A DNA stretch of 45,561 nt from JAVBLV01 sp031553195 (GCA_031553195.1 JAVBLV010000002.1:1-45561), one strand, 5' to 3'; positions 1-8,549 are shown, numbered from the stretch's first letter. The notes: generated from the sequence alone by a model not told the origin. Numbers and translations: made by a program.

Positions 1-492
1 TTAAGTGAAAATATCAAAAGTCAAAAGAGGATGAGTACAGGAATAACGGCCTACGACAGATGGCGTTAAGAAAAATCATTAGTGGAGGCGTTAAAAACAA
101 AATTCTGTTCGAAGCCTCCTTCCGAAAAATAACATAACAGCGTTTGTTATTTAGGGGTTGGAATAACAACCTTGACAGGCGAGTTATTTTGTTTAGCCGC
201 AACAAATGATTTTTTAGCATATCTGTCGTCAGCCTTGACTTTTTGTTTCTTTTGCATCAAGGCAAAAGAAAGATCACAATGCAGTCTATTACATTCTTAC
301 CATTATGATAGAAACATTAAAAATTATTTCCACCTGTTTTTTACACTGATCCAAATAATATTCTCAATGAAAACATAAATATTAAAATTTTCTTCGCATT
401 TTAACGTTCTATAGGCGTGACTTATGTAATGGTTGGATTTACTCGAAAGTTGTAAAATTTGCATGGATTTCATTCACTAAATTCATTTTAGC
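1..492. other. Non-coding 5' flank without a supported gene
   Basis: I see no convincing gene here; the short open frames on both strands have no recognisable domain. Two weak inverted repeats are visible. GGAGGC at 84-89 pairs with GCCTCC at 114-119 across a long loop and could be the end of a terminator for a gene outside the window. At 247-270, TTCTTTTG and CAAAAGAA flank an 8-nt loop. The wording of that second site resembles a dispersed Bacteroidota intergenic repeat, but this is from memory and not checked. Confidence 0.5.
433..461 (+). promoter_or_regulatory. Possible promoter of the ABC ATPase gene
   Basis: TTG at 433-435 is followed after 17 bases by TAAAATTTG at 453-461. This is one base off the Bacteroidota -7 consensus TAnnTTTG. 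The start codon is about 30 bases further on. The assignment is weak because the -7 box is not an exact match. Confidence 0.3.
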
Positions 493-1269
493 ATGTTTGG
501 AGAAGAATTTCCCTTTATTCGGAAAGAGCCGCTTTTTTCAATTAAAGTTGAAAATCTGACCAAAAAATTTGGCGATTTTGTTGCCGTTGATAATATTTCT
601 TTTACAGTTCAGAAAGGGGAAATATTCGGATTCTTAGGCGCTAATGGCGCAGGGAAAACTACAGCCATGCGAATACTGTGCGGATTGAGCAAACCTACGT
701 CAGGTAAAGCGATGGTAGCCGGATTTGACATCGAGAAACAATCGGAAAAAGTGAAACGCAACATTGGTTACATGAGTCAGAAATTTTCGTTGTATGAAGA
801 TCTTAAGGTATGGGAAAATATCCGGTTGTTTGGAGGAATTTATGGCTTAAGCGCAGAACAAATTGCATGGAAAATGGATGAAATTCTTTCGCAACTTGGA
901 TTTGAAAAAGAGTGGAATACGTTAGTGAGAGAACTTCCTTTGGGATGGAAACAAAAATTGTCGTTTCTGACGGCCATTTTTCATGATCCTAACGTCGTAT
1001 TCCTCGACGAGCCCACAGGAGGCGTTGATCCCGTTACCCGGAGACAGTTTTGGGAACTCATTTATAGGGCTGCCGATCGTGGGATTACTGTTTTTGTTAC
1101 GACGCATTATATGGATGAGGCAGAGTATTGTAACCGTGTTTCTGTTATGGTGGATGGGAAAATAGAGGCCCTGGATACGCCCCGGAATCTTAAAGAGCAA
1201 TTCAATACTCAAAGTATGGGCGACGTATTTTATCTTCTTGCAAGGAAAGCCGTTCGGATAGATGAATGA
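493..1269 (+). CDS. ABC transporter ATP-binding protein (YbhF C-terminal-half type)
   Basis: This 258-residue protein is an ATPase subunit of an ABC-2 type exporter that should couple ATP hydrolysis to a membrane permease at the inner membrane. Visible motifs are Walker A GANGAGKT (residues 49-56), a Q-loop at YMSQKF (93-98), a signature region at 148-157 reading LPLGWKQKLS instead of LSGGQ, Walker B VVFLDEP (168-174) and the switch histidine in TTHYMDEA (205). The PLGWKQ signature and MSQKFSLY wording match what I know of the second nucleotide-binding half of YbhF-like proteins, which are normally encoded with an HlyD-like protein and two permeases. None of these partners is here: non-coding DNA lies upstream and ssrA begins 33 bp downstream. 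It may be an orphan or the remnant of a larger locus. The ATG at 493 is used because the in-frame codon at 478-480 is a stop. Confidence 0.9.
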   Translation: MFGEEFPFIRKEPLFSIKVENLTKKFGDFVAVDNISFTVQKGEIFGFLGANGAGKTTAMRILCGLSKPTSGKAMVAGFDIEKQSEKVKRNIGYMSQKFSLYEDLKVWENIRLFGGIYGLSAEQIAWKMDEILSQLGFEKEWNTLVRELPLGWKQKLSFLTAIFHDPNVVFLDEPTGGVDPVTRRQFWELIYRAADRGITVFVTTHYMDEAEYCNRVSVMVDGKIEALDTPRNLKEQFNTQSMGDVFYLLARKAVRIDE

Positions 1270-1276
1270 AATTTTG

Positions 1277-1284
1277 TAACTTTG
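1277..1284 (+). promoter_or_regulatory. -7 box of the ssrA promoter
   Basis: TAACTTTG is an exact match to the Bacteroidota TAnnTTTG element and lies 18 bases before the 5' end of mature tmRNA, immediately after the stop codon of the ABC gene. A TTC at 1253-1255 is the nearest candidate for the -33 element. The spacing would leave a short 5' leader for RNase P to remove. Confidence 0.65.
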
Positions 1285-1301
1285 TAATACTTATTCAAAT
1301 T

Positions 1302-1690
1302 GGGGCTGACTGGTTTTGACAGCAAGGATAATGGGTAAGTAAGCATGCAGGCTAACACAACAAAAGCCTTGAAAATGGTTGTAAAACAATAATTGGCGAA
1401 AATAATTACGCTCTTGCCGCTTAATCGAAGCACAGTAGATTAGCTTTATCTGCCTCAGGGAGGCGGAGCAAGACGCTTCCCAAAAACCAAGCCCATCGGT
1501 TTTTGATCCGGAAGCGCTCGCGAGTATGGGATAGCCGTCCAAGCGCTTCGATTGAATGGCGAAATTCAGAAGATAAGATGCAAATAGAGTGTTTATGTTC
1601 GGTTTGCGTTCGAAAATAAATCATAAACTAAGCATGTAGAAAGCTTTCTTGTTACTTGTTTGGACCGCGGTTCGATTCCGCGCAGCTCCA
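1302..1690 (+). ncRNA. ssrA: Transfer-messenger RNA (tmRNA), one-piece
   Basis: tmRNA rescues ribosomes stalled on broken mRNAs and adds a degradation tag. The 5' end GGGGCUG (from 1302) pairs with CAGCUCC at 1683-1689, giving a tRNA-like acceptor stem with A1690 as discriminator base. The conserved GGUUUUGACA follows the 5' strand, and a T-arm (GGUUCGAUUCC) lies just before the 3' strand. The terminal CCA is not encoded, since the sequence continues CTTTT. The tag frame at 1395-1424 reads GGC GAA AAT AAT TAC GCT CTT GCC GCT TAA, that is GENNYALAA. This agrees with tags I know from Bacteroidales such as Porphyromonas. The 389-nt length is normal for a one-piece tmRNA. Short open frames in this span are not genes. 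Confidence 0.97.
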
Positions 1691-1743
1691 CTTTTTCAAG
1701 TATTTAGAAACATGTATTCCAAAGCAAGTCGAAAATGTATACT

Positions 1744-1751
1744 TATCTTTG
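1744..1751 (+). promoter_or_regulatory. -7 box upstream of the GWxTD gene
   Basis: TATCTTTG matches TAnnTTTG exactly and lies 28 bases before the ATG at 1780. A TTC at 1717-1719, 24 bases upstream, is a possible -33 element. It probably drives the 1780-5158 gene group. Confidence 0.55.
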
Positions 1752-1779
1752 TTACTAATTCTTCTAATAAGCGCTTAAT

Positions 1780-3243
1780 ATGAAAAAACATATCTTTACA
1801 TTTTGCCTGTTGTTTATCGCCGCTTTATCGGGAGTATATTCTCAAACTTTGCAAGCGTTGTTTGCATATTCAACTTTCATGCTCCATGCTGAAAAGCCTT
1901 ATATCGAAACCTATCTTTCTTTTAACGGTCAGAATGTGGCATTACGAAAAAACACCCACGGTAATTATCAGGCAACCATCGAAATTACGCTTGTTGTAAA
2001 AAAAGCGGACTCTATTGTGTATGCTGAAAAAAGGAATCTTTTGAGTCCAGAGGTAAAAGATTCTTTGTCAAAGGATTTTACTTTTATGGATGTTCAAAGG
2101 ATTTCATTGGAGAATGGAATTTATGAGTTTGAGATTACGCTTGTAGATAAAAATAATCCGGATATTCCTGTACGAACAGAAGAAAAAGTAATCATTAATT
2201 ATCCGAAAGATACGCCTTTAATATCAGATATTCAATTTGTTTCCAGTACAAAACCTACAACAAAGCAAAATATTCTTTCCAAAAACGGATATGATATCGA
2301 ACCTTATGTAAGCGATTTTTTCCCTGAAAAAATGAATACATTATCTTATTATGTAGAATTCTATAATATTGCTTCCGTTGTCGGAATGGGGAAATCTTTT
2401 TTGGTATGCGCCTATATAGAATCTTATGAATCAGGGGGGAAAATGGAACCCTATCAGTTCATGAAACGGGAATATGCAAAAAATTCCAATGCCATTCTTT
2501 GGACATTCAAAACGGATAGCCTGCCCTCAGGAAATTATAATTTAAAGATAGAACTTAGAGATACTACTAATAATACATTTTTGTATAAAAAGATTTTTTT
2601 CCAACGGAGCAATCCTCGTATAAAAGCAAATACCAATAATGCTTATGGAGAATCTACCTCTTTTGCAAGGAGTATTACAAACGATTCTACCCTTACATTT
2701 TACATACAATCTTTAATCCATATAGCCAATGAAATGGAGAAAGATTTTATTTTAAATACAGTAAAAAAGGTTAGTTTGGAAGAAAAACAAGATTTTTTTG
2801 ATGGGTTTTGGCTCTTGCGTAATCAAAAAAATCCAAAAGCCGAATGGATGAAATATTATGACAAATTGATCTTTGTAGAAAAAAATTATGTTCTTCCTTT
2901 TAAAAAGGGTTATTTGACCGACCGAGGGCGTGTTTATTTAATATATGGCGCTCCGAATCATATAATTGATGAAAAGTTCAAAACTTCCCCGGGCATAGGC
3001 GGGAATAACAGAGCCGCATATCTTCCTTATCAGATATGGCGTTATGATAATAATATCAAACAAAAGCAAGGGAAAGGAATGTTTATTTTCTGGGCTCCAC
3101 AATCGTCTCCTGACTATTTCTTGTTGAATTCCAATGTGGAAGGCGAAATTAACGAACCTTATTGGGAAAGCCGGCTTTCTCGCGGGGAAATTCCACAGGG
3201 AGAACAAGGGGAAGCAGGTCGTCAATTCGAAAGAGGATATTAA
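1780..3243 (+). CDS. GWxTD domain-containing secreted protein
   Basis: This 487-residue protein begins with a cleavable signal peptide (MKKHIFTFCLLF..., ending near SQ at 21-22), so it should act in the periplasm or at the outer membrane. The N-terminal two thirds look beta-rich. Near residues 340-430 lies the GWxTD-type domain: NPKAEW, then KGYLTDRGRVYLIYGAPN. The family hallmark tryptophan is replaced by tyrosine (GYLTD), while TDRGRVYLIYG is well kept. GWxTD proteins are widespread in Bacteroidota and Acidobacteriota, but their function is unknown to me. The acyltransferase gene starts 9 bp after its stop, and the glycosyltransferase gene follows almost directly. The three probably form one transcript, which hints at an envelope role. 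Confidence 0.85.
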   Translation: MKKHIFTFCLLFIAALSGVYSQTLQALFAYSTFMLHAEKPYIETYLSFNGQNVALRKNTHGNYQATIEITLVVKKADSIVYAEKRNLLSPEVKDSLSKDFTFMDVQRISLENGIYEFEITLVDKNNPDIPVRTEEKVIINYPKDTPLISDIQFVSSTKPTTKQNILSKNGYDIEPYVSDFFPEKMNTLSYYVEFYNIASVVGMGKSFLVCAYIESYESGGKMEPYQFMKREYAKNSNAILWTFKTDSLPSGNYNLKIELRDTTNNTFLYKKIFFQRSNPRIKANTNNAYGESTSFARSITNDSTLTFYIQSLIHIANEMEKDFILNTVKKVSLEEKQDFFDGFWLLRNQKNPKAEWMKYYDKLIFVEKNYVLPFKKGYLTDRGRVYLIYGAPNHIIDEKFKTSPGIGGNNRAAYLPYQIWRYDNNIKQKQGKGMFIFWAPQSSPDYFLLNSNVEGEINEPYWESRLSRGEIPQGEQGEAGRQFERGY

Positions 3244-3252
3244 TTTCTCCGG

Positions 3253-4134
3253 ATGTTTAATTGGATTCTTTTTTATCTGATTTTATTGCCTTTAGCATAT
3301 TTCCCTATAAGGATATTGTATGGGATGTCGGATTTTTTGTACATTTTATTAAACTATTCTGTAGGATACAGGAAAGAGGTCGTTTATAAAAATCTGAAAA
3401 ATGCCTTTCCGGAAAAAAAAGAAACAGAGATAAAAACATTGGCAAATCGTTTTTACAGGCATTTATCTGATATTTTTATAGAAGCCATTTTAAATCTTCG
3501 GCTTAGTCGCAAGCAAGTCGTGGAGCGGTACAAGTTCCTGAATCCCGAATTAGTCAATCAATATTACGACCAGGGAAAAAGCGTCGTCCTTCTCTCCGCC
3601 CATTATAATAATTGGGAATACATGGTTTTATCCCTGAATTTACAATTGAAACATTATGGAATAGGGGTAGGGAAGCCATTGTCGAACAAAAAATTCGGAG
3701 AAATTCTAACAAAATTCAGGACGCGTTACGGAACGGAGGTTATCGATTCGGAAAATGTGCGGGAAAAATTCCGGATTTACGACGCCCAAAAACAATTGTC
3801 TGCCTATATGATGCTTTCCGATCAATCGCCGAATAATACTTCTAAATGTTATTGGATAAATTTTCTTAATCAGGAAACAGGATTTATCTTTGGAGGAGAA
3901 CATTTTGCAAAAAAATACAATTATCCTGTTCTTTTTTATGCGGTTAAAAAAATCAAGAGAGGTTACTACGAAATCGAATTCCAACTGATGGAAGAAAACC
4001 CCGAAACAACCGAATTCGGACAAATCACGGAAAAATACGTACATTTGCTTGAAAATTTGATAAAAAAAGAACCTCAATATTGGTTGTGGTCTCATAAACG
4101 TTGGAAACATAAAAAACCTTCATCTTTAGGATAA
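3253..4134 (+). CDS. Lysophospholipid/lipid A acyltransferase family protein (LpxL/HtrB-like)
   Basis: This 293-residue protein belongs to the family that transfers a secondary acyl chain to a lipid A precursor at the cytoplasmic face of the inner membrane. It has an N-terminal hydrophobic segment (residues about 3-30). The catalytic motif is at 117-122, HYNNWE, an HX4E version of the HX4D/E acyltransferase motif. Further family-like blocks are LSDQSP near 197 and the run IFGGEHFAKKYNYPVLFYAV. Length is typical. It lies between the GWxTD gene and a glycosyltransferase that starts two bases after its stop codon, so the trio is likely co-transcribed. The exact acceptor cannot be read from the sequence; lipid A is the usual substrate, but Bacteroidota members also include acyltransferases for other lipids. 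Confidence 0.85.
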   Translation: MFNWILFYLILLPLAYFPIRILYGMSDFLYILLNYSVGYRKEVVYKNLKNAFPEKKETEIKTLANRFYRHLSDIFIEAILNLRLSRKQVVERYKFLNPELVNQYYDQGKSVVLLSAHYNNWEYMVLSLNLQLKHYGIGVGKPLSNKKFGEILTKFRTRYGTEVIDSENVREKFRIYDAQKQLSAYMMLSDQSPNNTSKCYWINFLNQETGFIFGGEHFAKKYNYPVLFYAVKKIKRGYYEIEFQLMEENPETTEFGQITEKYVHLLENLIKKEPQYWLWSHKRWKHKKPSSLG

Positions 4135-4135
4135 T

Positions 4136-5158
4136 TTGAAAAAAGTTGCTGTTGTTATATTAAATTGGAATGGAAAAAAATTCCTGGAAGAATTCTTGCC
4201 TTCTGTAATAAAATACAGTAGCAACGACGCAGAAGTTATTATTGCCGATAATGCTTCTACAGACGATTCTGTGGCTTTTCTGCAAAATCAATATCCTGAA
4301 TTAAGGATTGTTAGAAATGATAACAATTACGGGTTTGCCGAAGGCTATAATTGCGCGTTACGACAAGTGCAGGCCGATTATTACGTTTTGCTTAATTCCG
4401 ATATTGAAGTCGCCGCCAACTGGATTCCCCCTGTCATAGAATTAATGGAATCTTCTCCGGAGATAGCCATTTGTCAACCCAAATTATTATCCTTTTATCA
4501 TAGAGACACATTTGAATATGCAGGCGCGGCTGGCGGTTTTATTGATCGATACGGATATCCATTTTGTAAAGGAAGGTTGTTTGCTTCTTTAGAGAAAGAC
4601 GAAGGGCAATATGATTCTGTTTGCGAGATATTTTGGGCTAGCGGGGCGGCGATGTTCGTGAAATCTGATATTTATTGGAAATTCGGCGGATTGGATGGGG
4701 ACTTTTTTGCACACATGGAAGAAATTGATTTTTGCTGGAGGGTTAAGAATGGCGGATATAAAGTAATGTTCTGCCCTGATTCTAAAGTATATCACGTTGG
4801 AGGAGGGACTTTGCCGAAGAGTTCGGCAAGGAAAACCTATTTGAATTTTAGGAATAATTTCACTTTGTTATATAAAAACCTGCCCCGCCGCAAACTTTTT
4901 CCCGTATTTGCAACACGGTTGTTTCTAGACGGATTTGCCGCCATAAAGTTCTTAACGGAGGGAGCCTCCAAAGATTTTCTTGCCGTAACCAAAGCTCATT
5001 TTTATTTTTATACTCATTTCAAAAATATTGCTAAAAAACGGAAGCAATTCCAACAGAAAGAAGCGTCTCAGTTGTATACGGGATGTATTGTTTTCGACCA
5101 TTATTTAAGGGGCGTAAAAAAATTCTCGCAATTGAGAAAAGAAAAATTCAACCCCTAA
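4136..5158 (+). CDS. Family 2 glycosyltransferase (rhamnosyltransferase-like)
   Basis: This 340-residue protein is a GT-A fold glycosyltransferase, probably transferring a sugar to a lipid-linked or surface glycan on the cytoplasmic side. Family features are the start VAVVILNWNGKKFL, the ADNASTDDS nucleotide-binding stretch, NYGFAEGYN, the DXD-like LLNSDIEV near residue 87, and EIDFCWR with the late GGGT segment common in the WbbL-like group. The start codon is TTG at 4136, one base beyond the preceding stop. It is chosen because AGGA lies about 5 bases before it, the frame has no earlier start, and the protein would otherwise lose its first beta strand. The TTG start and tight spacing suggest translational coupling to the acyltransferase gene. 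The donor and acceptor sugars are not predictable here. Confidence 0.88.
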   Translation: MKKVAVVILNWNGKKFLEEFLPSVIKYSSNDAEVIIADNASTDDSVAFLQNQYPELRIVRNDNNYGFAEGYNCALRQVQADYYVLLNSDIEVAANWIPPVIELMESSPEIAICQPKLLSFYHRDTFEYAGAAGGFIDRYGYPFCKGRLFASLEKDEGQYDSVCEIFWASGAAMFVKSDIYWKFGGLDGDFFAHMEEIDFCWRVKNGGYKVMFCPDSKVYHVGGGTLPKSSARKTYLNFRNNFTLLYKNLPRRKLFPVFATRLFLDGFAAIKFLTEGASKDFLAVTKAHFYFYTHFKNIAKKRKQFQQKEASQLYTGCIVFDHYLRGVKKFSQLRKEKFNP

Positions 5159-5271
5159 CAATGCCTCGAATTCAGTAATATGTTAAGCGATTTTGAAGGG
5201 AGGTAAACGTTTCCGGTAGAAATGATTTTGATATAAAAGCCCGTTTATAAATTCTAAATTTTAGTTTTAAA

Positions 5272-7326
5272 ATGACTTATACCGATCCTAATAAAAAATT
5301 CAAACGCTATACTGTAACTTCTGCGCTGCCTTATGCCAACGGACCTATTCATATCGGACATTTGGCGGGCGTGTATATTCCTGCCGATATTTATACCCGA
5401 TATTTACGCTCTGTGGGCGAAGATATCGTTTTTATCGGCGGTTCCGACGAACATGGCGTTCCTATCACGATCAAAGCGCGGAAAGAAGGCGTTAGTCCGC
5501 AAGATATTGTTGACCGTTATCACGAAATAATAAAAAAATCATTTAAAGAATTAGGAATCTCATTCGATATTTATTCTCGTACTTCGTCGCCAGTACATCA
5601 TCAAACAGCCTCGGATTTTTTTCTTGAATTATATAAAAAGGGCGTATTTATCGAAAAAATCTCGCAACAATATTACGATGAGGTTGCCCAACAGTTTTTG
5701 GCGGATCGGTACATTACAGGGACTTGTCCGCATTGCGGATTTGAGAAAGCGTATGGCGACCAATGCGAAAGTTGCGGAACTTCGTTGAATGCTACCGATT
5801 TGAAAAATCCGACGTCGGCCTTAAGCGGAGCCGCGCCCGTATTAAGAGACACCAAACATTGGTTTCTTCCTTTAGATAAATATGAAGGCTGGCTTTCGGA
5901 ATGGATCCTTCAAGGGCATAAGTCCGACTGGAAAGCTAATGTTTACGGGCAATGCAAGTCATGGATCGACCAGGGTTTGCAACCGCGCGCCGTTACCCGC
6001 GATTTGGATTGGGGCGTAAAAGTACCTCTCGATTCGGCCGAAGGGAAGGTTTTGTACGTTTGGTTCGATGCGCCGATCGGCTATATTTCCGCTACCAAAG
6101 AATTAACCCCCGATTGGGAAAAATATTGGAAACAAGAGGATACTAAATTGGTTCATTTTATAGGCAAAGATAATATCGTATTCCATTGCATTGTGTTCCC
6201 AACCATGCTGAAAGCTGAGGGGAGCTATATTTTACCCGATAATGTGCCGGCCAATGAGTTTTTGAATTTGGAAAATGATAAAATCTCGACTTCGCGTAAT
6301 TGGGCGGTTTGGCTGCACGAGTATTTATTGGATTTCCCGGATAAACAAGACGTATTGCGTTTTGTTCTTTGTTCCAATGCCCCCGAAACCAAAGACAATG
6401 ATTTTACCTGGAAAGATTTTCAAGCAAAAAACAACAATGAATTGCTGGCCATATTCGGTAACTTTGTTAACAGGACTTTGGTGCTAACCCAAAAGTACTT
6501 TGGAGGGAAAACGCCTGAATTGGGCGAATTAACATCTTTGGAAACAGAACTGATTGCCGAATTGAAAGAATTTCCCGGAAAAATCGGGCGCAGTATCGAG
6601 CTGTATCGTTTTCGCGAGGCGTTGGCAGAGCTAATGAATTTAGCTCGTTTGGGAAATAAATACCTGACGGAAACAGAACCTTGGAAATTGATTAAAACGG
6701 ACGAAAACAGGGTGAAAACCGTATTAAACCTTTCGTTACAAATATGCGCTAACCTGACTATTTTATGCGAGCCGTTTTTGCCTTTTACAGCCGGAAAACT
6801 TTCCCAAATGTTGAATCTTGGTAAATTGAATTGGATAGACGCCGGATCTTATACTTTATTACCTGAAGGACATGCGTTAAACGAACCCGCATTTTTATTC
6901 GAAAAAATAGAAAATGTGCAAATAGAAGCTCAAGTAAACAAATTATTGGAAACAAAAAAAGCCAATGAACTGCAAAATAAAACGACGGTTCTGGCAAAAG
7001 CAAATATCGAATATGATGATTTTGCCAAAATAGATATTCGCGTGGGAACTATTTTGGAAGCCGAACGGGTTCCCAAAACAAAGAAATTACTTAAATTAAA
7101 AATCGATACCGGTATTGATCAACGGACGGTTGTTAGCGGAATTGCCGAATATTACGAACCGGAAAATATTATCGGGCGCCAAGTGAGTATTTTGGTAAAT
7201 TTAGCGCCTAAGAATCTAAAAGGCATTGATTCTCAAGGAATGATTTTAATGGCTGAAGACGCCGACGGCCGGTTGTGTTTTGTAGCGCCTTCGCAGGAAG
7301 TGAAAAATGGAAGCGAGATAAAATGA
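5272..7326 (+). CDS. metG: Methionyl-tRNA synthetase
   Basis: This 684-residue class I aminoacyl-tRNA synthetase charges tRNA-Met in the cytosol. The HIGH motif is at residues 27-30 (PIHIGH). A zinc-knuckle insert with CPHC and CESC pairs lies around 151-167. The second signature reads KISTS (about 337-341), a usual variant of KMSKS in this enzyme. The anticodon-binding helices follow, and a C-terminal EMAP/Trbp111-like tRNA-binding domain (FAKIDIRVGTILEAERV onward, about 582-684) completes the long MetG form. Nothing is missing. The last codon overlaps an ATG of a 42-residue open frame. It is probably a single-gene transcript; the 113-bp upstream gap has no exact TAnnTTTG box. Confidence 0.98.
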   Translation: MTYTDPNKKFKRYTVTSALPYANGPIHIGHLAGVYIPADIYTRYLRSVGEDIVFIGGSDEHGVPITIKARKEGVSPQDIVDRYHEIIKKSFKELGISFDIYSRTSSPVHHQTASDFFLELYKKGVFIEKISQQYYDEVAQQFLADRYITGTCPHCGFEKAYGDQCESCGTSLNATDLKNPTSALSGAAPVLRDTKHWFLPLDKYEGWLSEWILQGHKSDWKANVYGQCKSWIDQGLQPRAVTRDLDWGVKVPLDSAEGKVLYVWFDAPIGYISATKELTPDWEKYWKQEDTKLVHFIGKDNIVFHCIVFPTMLKAEGSYILPDNVPANEFLNLENDKISTSRNWAVWLHEYLLDFPDKQDVLRFVLCSNAPETKDNDFTWKDFQAKNNNELLAIFGNFVNRTLVLTQKYFGGKTPELGELTSLETELIAELKEFPGKIGRSIELYRFREALAELMNLARLGNKYLTETEPWKLIKTDENRVKTVLNLSLQICANLTILCEPFLPFTAGKLSQMLNLGKLNWIDAGSYTLLPEGHALNEPAFLFEKIENVQIEAQVNKLLETKKANELQNKTTVLAKANIEYDDFAKIDIRVGTILEAERVPKTKKLLKLKIDTGIDQRTVVSGIAEYYEPENIIGRQVSILVNLAPKNLKGIDSQGMILMAEDADGRLCFVAPSQEVKNGSEIK

Positions 7327-7451
7327 GATATATAGAATTTTGTAATTTCTCGTATGATAAAACAGGAAATTGGATTACAAAAATTTGTTATGAATATGGA
7401 AACGAAACGCCTGTTCATTTTTTTAAGAGAGAAATAACATATTATGAATAA
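7323..7451 (+). CDS. Small 42-residue ORF overlapping the metG stop (possible gene remnant)
   Basis: The frame opens with an ATG that overlaps the metG TGA (ATGA) and reads MRYIEFCNFS, then YDKTGNWITKICYEYGNE and KREITYYE. The wording, tyrosine- and asparagine-rich with a YDxxGNW core and a KREIxYY end, resembles C-terminal ends of Bacteroidota secreted proteins with YD-like repeats. It lacks any signal peptide or preceding domain. It is therefore either a short translationally coupled gene or the tail of a decayed gene captured behind metG. I cannot decide between these. Confidence 0.35.
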   Translation: MRYIEFCNFSYDKTGNWITKICYEYGNETPVHFFKREITYYE

Positions 7452-7493
7452 AAATACAAGCTCTAACTTCTAAGAAATTCAACAAAACCCATC

Positions 7494-8432
7494 ATGAAAA
7501 CGACAAAAGAAACCAAAAGGAAAAAAAACAGCATTTTAGTTCCCTATAATTTTACCGATAAGGCCGAAATTGCTTTGGGAAACGCAATCCATATTGCAAG
7601 ATTTTTAAAAGCGGAGATCTATCTGATGACGGCGACGCCATCTGCCGATTTTTTTACCGAACTATTTCGAAAAGATAAAGAGGATAGGAAAATGCTCCGG
7701 GAAACCAAAGCCCGCCTGAAAGAAATTTCTTCTAAAATTTCTGAAAAATCAGGAATAAAAATTCATACCATTGTAGAAAAAGGAAAATGGGAAGAGGTGG
7801 CATTGGAAATTGCCGTTGAAATTAACGCACAATGTATTATTATAGGAAAAACGCAGAACGAATCGAATAAGTTCTTCTTTTTTAATAATAAAGATATTCC
7901 TATCATTGCAAAATCAACATGTCCTGTAATTATTGCAGGCACGCGTCCCGTAGCCGAAAACGGATTTAAAAACATTGTACTTCCTCTTGACTTGACAAAA
8001 CAAACTTTTGAAAAAGTTTGTATGGCCATTACGTGGGCAAAGTATTACAAGGCGCAGATTCATTTGGTTGGCGTTTTGTCGGCGACAATAAGTTCCAAAA
8101 ATAGCCGGTTATACGAAAAAATGCAACGCGCCCAATCCATTATTGAAGTAGAAGGGATTCAATGTACAAATAAGATTTATGAAAAATCCGATAAACCGGT
8201 AGATGCCGTTATTTTAGAGCATATTGAAGAAGTAAACGGCGATTTGTTAATGATTATGACGCATCAGGAAGTAGGCGTTTTGGATACTTATATCGGAGAG
8301 GTGGCCCAAAGCATGATCCGCAATTCCGAAGTACCTGTAGTATCTTATACTTCGGCGGCCATGGTTCAGCAAGATCACATTTTATCGGTAGTAATTCCCA
8401 TACATCTGATTACGCCTAAAAAGCCGATTTAA
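7494..8432 (+). CDS. Tandem universal stress protein (two Usp domains)
   Basis: This 312-residue cytosolic protein has two UspA-fold halves. The first begins ILVPYNFTDKAEIALGNAI and the second IVLPLDLTKQTFEKVCMAI. The first half ends with DIPIIAKSTCPVIIAG and the second with MIRNSEVPVVSYTS, the typical last strand and helix of each domain. The G-2X-G-9X-G(S/T) pattern of ATP-binding Usp proteins is not obvious in either half, so it may be a non-nucleotide-binding form. Such proteins are linked to stress survival, but the exact job is unknown. Only 20 bp separate its stop from the 3' end of the group II intron on the opposite strand. A long hairpin there may serve as its terminator. Confidence 0.88.
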   Translation: MKTTKETKRKKNSILVPYNFTDKAEIALGNAIHIARFLKAEIYLMTATPSADFFTELFRKDKEDRKMLRETKARLKEISSKISEKSGIKIHTIVEKGKWEEVALEIAVEINAQCIIIGKTQNESNKFFFFNNKDIPIIAKSTCPVIIAGTRPVAENGFKNIVLPLDLTKQTFEKVCMAITWAKYYKAQIHLVGVLSATISSKNSRLYEKMQRAQSIIEVEGIQCTNKIYEKSDKPVDAVILEHIEEVNGDLLMIMTHQEVGVLDTYIGEVAQSMIRNSEVPVVSYTSAAMVQQDHILSVVIPIHLITPKKPI

Positions 8433-8463
8433 TGCGTATTTATTGCAACTAAATCGAGTAGGA

Positions 8464-8498
8464 GAAAACAAAAGTAGTTTTCTCCTACTTTTGTTTTC
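8464..8498. other. Domain VI stem of the intron; possible usp terminator
   Basis: A perfect 14-bp inverted repeat (GAAAACAAAAGTAG at 8464-8477, its complement at 8485-8498) encloses 7 bases. On the minus strand it is the distal stem of intron domain VI. On the plus strand an alternative 13-bp stem (AGTAGGAGAAAAC with GTTTTCTCCTACT, 8457-8489) is followed by TTTGTTTT and looks like a factor-independent terminator for the usp gene. Confidence 0.55.
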
Positions 8499-8508
8499 GA
8501 CCTCTCAC

Positions 8509-8542
8509 ACCACCGTACGTGCCGTTCGGCATACGGGGCGGT
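8509..8542 (-). ncRNA. Group II intron domain V
   Basis: On the minus strand the 34 bases fold as ACCGCC-CC-GUAUGCC, loop GAAC, then GGCACGUACGGUGGU. The two halves pair with a CG bulge on the 3' side, as expected of the catalytic domain V. Full pairing also requires bulging two of four C residues (plus-strand G run 8535-8538), which may be a lesion. The RT stop codon is only 7 bases upstream. Confidence 0.7.
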
Positions 8543-8549
8543 TCCTTAC

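Noticed and set aside
172..378. 68-residue plus-strand ORF in the 5' flank
   Set aside because: Low-complexity Phe/Cys/Tyr composition, overlaps an opposite-strand ORF and a repeat-like hairpin, no domain.
1640..1690. tRNA-like T-arm and acceptor end
   Set aside because: It belongs to the tmRNA that begins at 1302; there is no separate tRNA.
3706..4110. 134-residue ORF antisense to the acyltransferase gene
   Set aside because: Shadow frame of a strongly supported gene; Phe-rich translation without domains.
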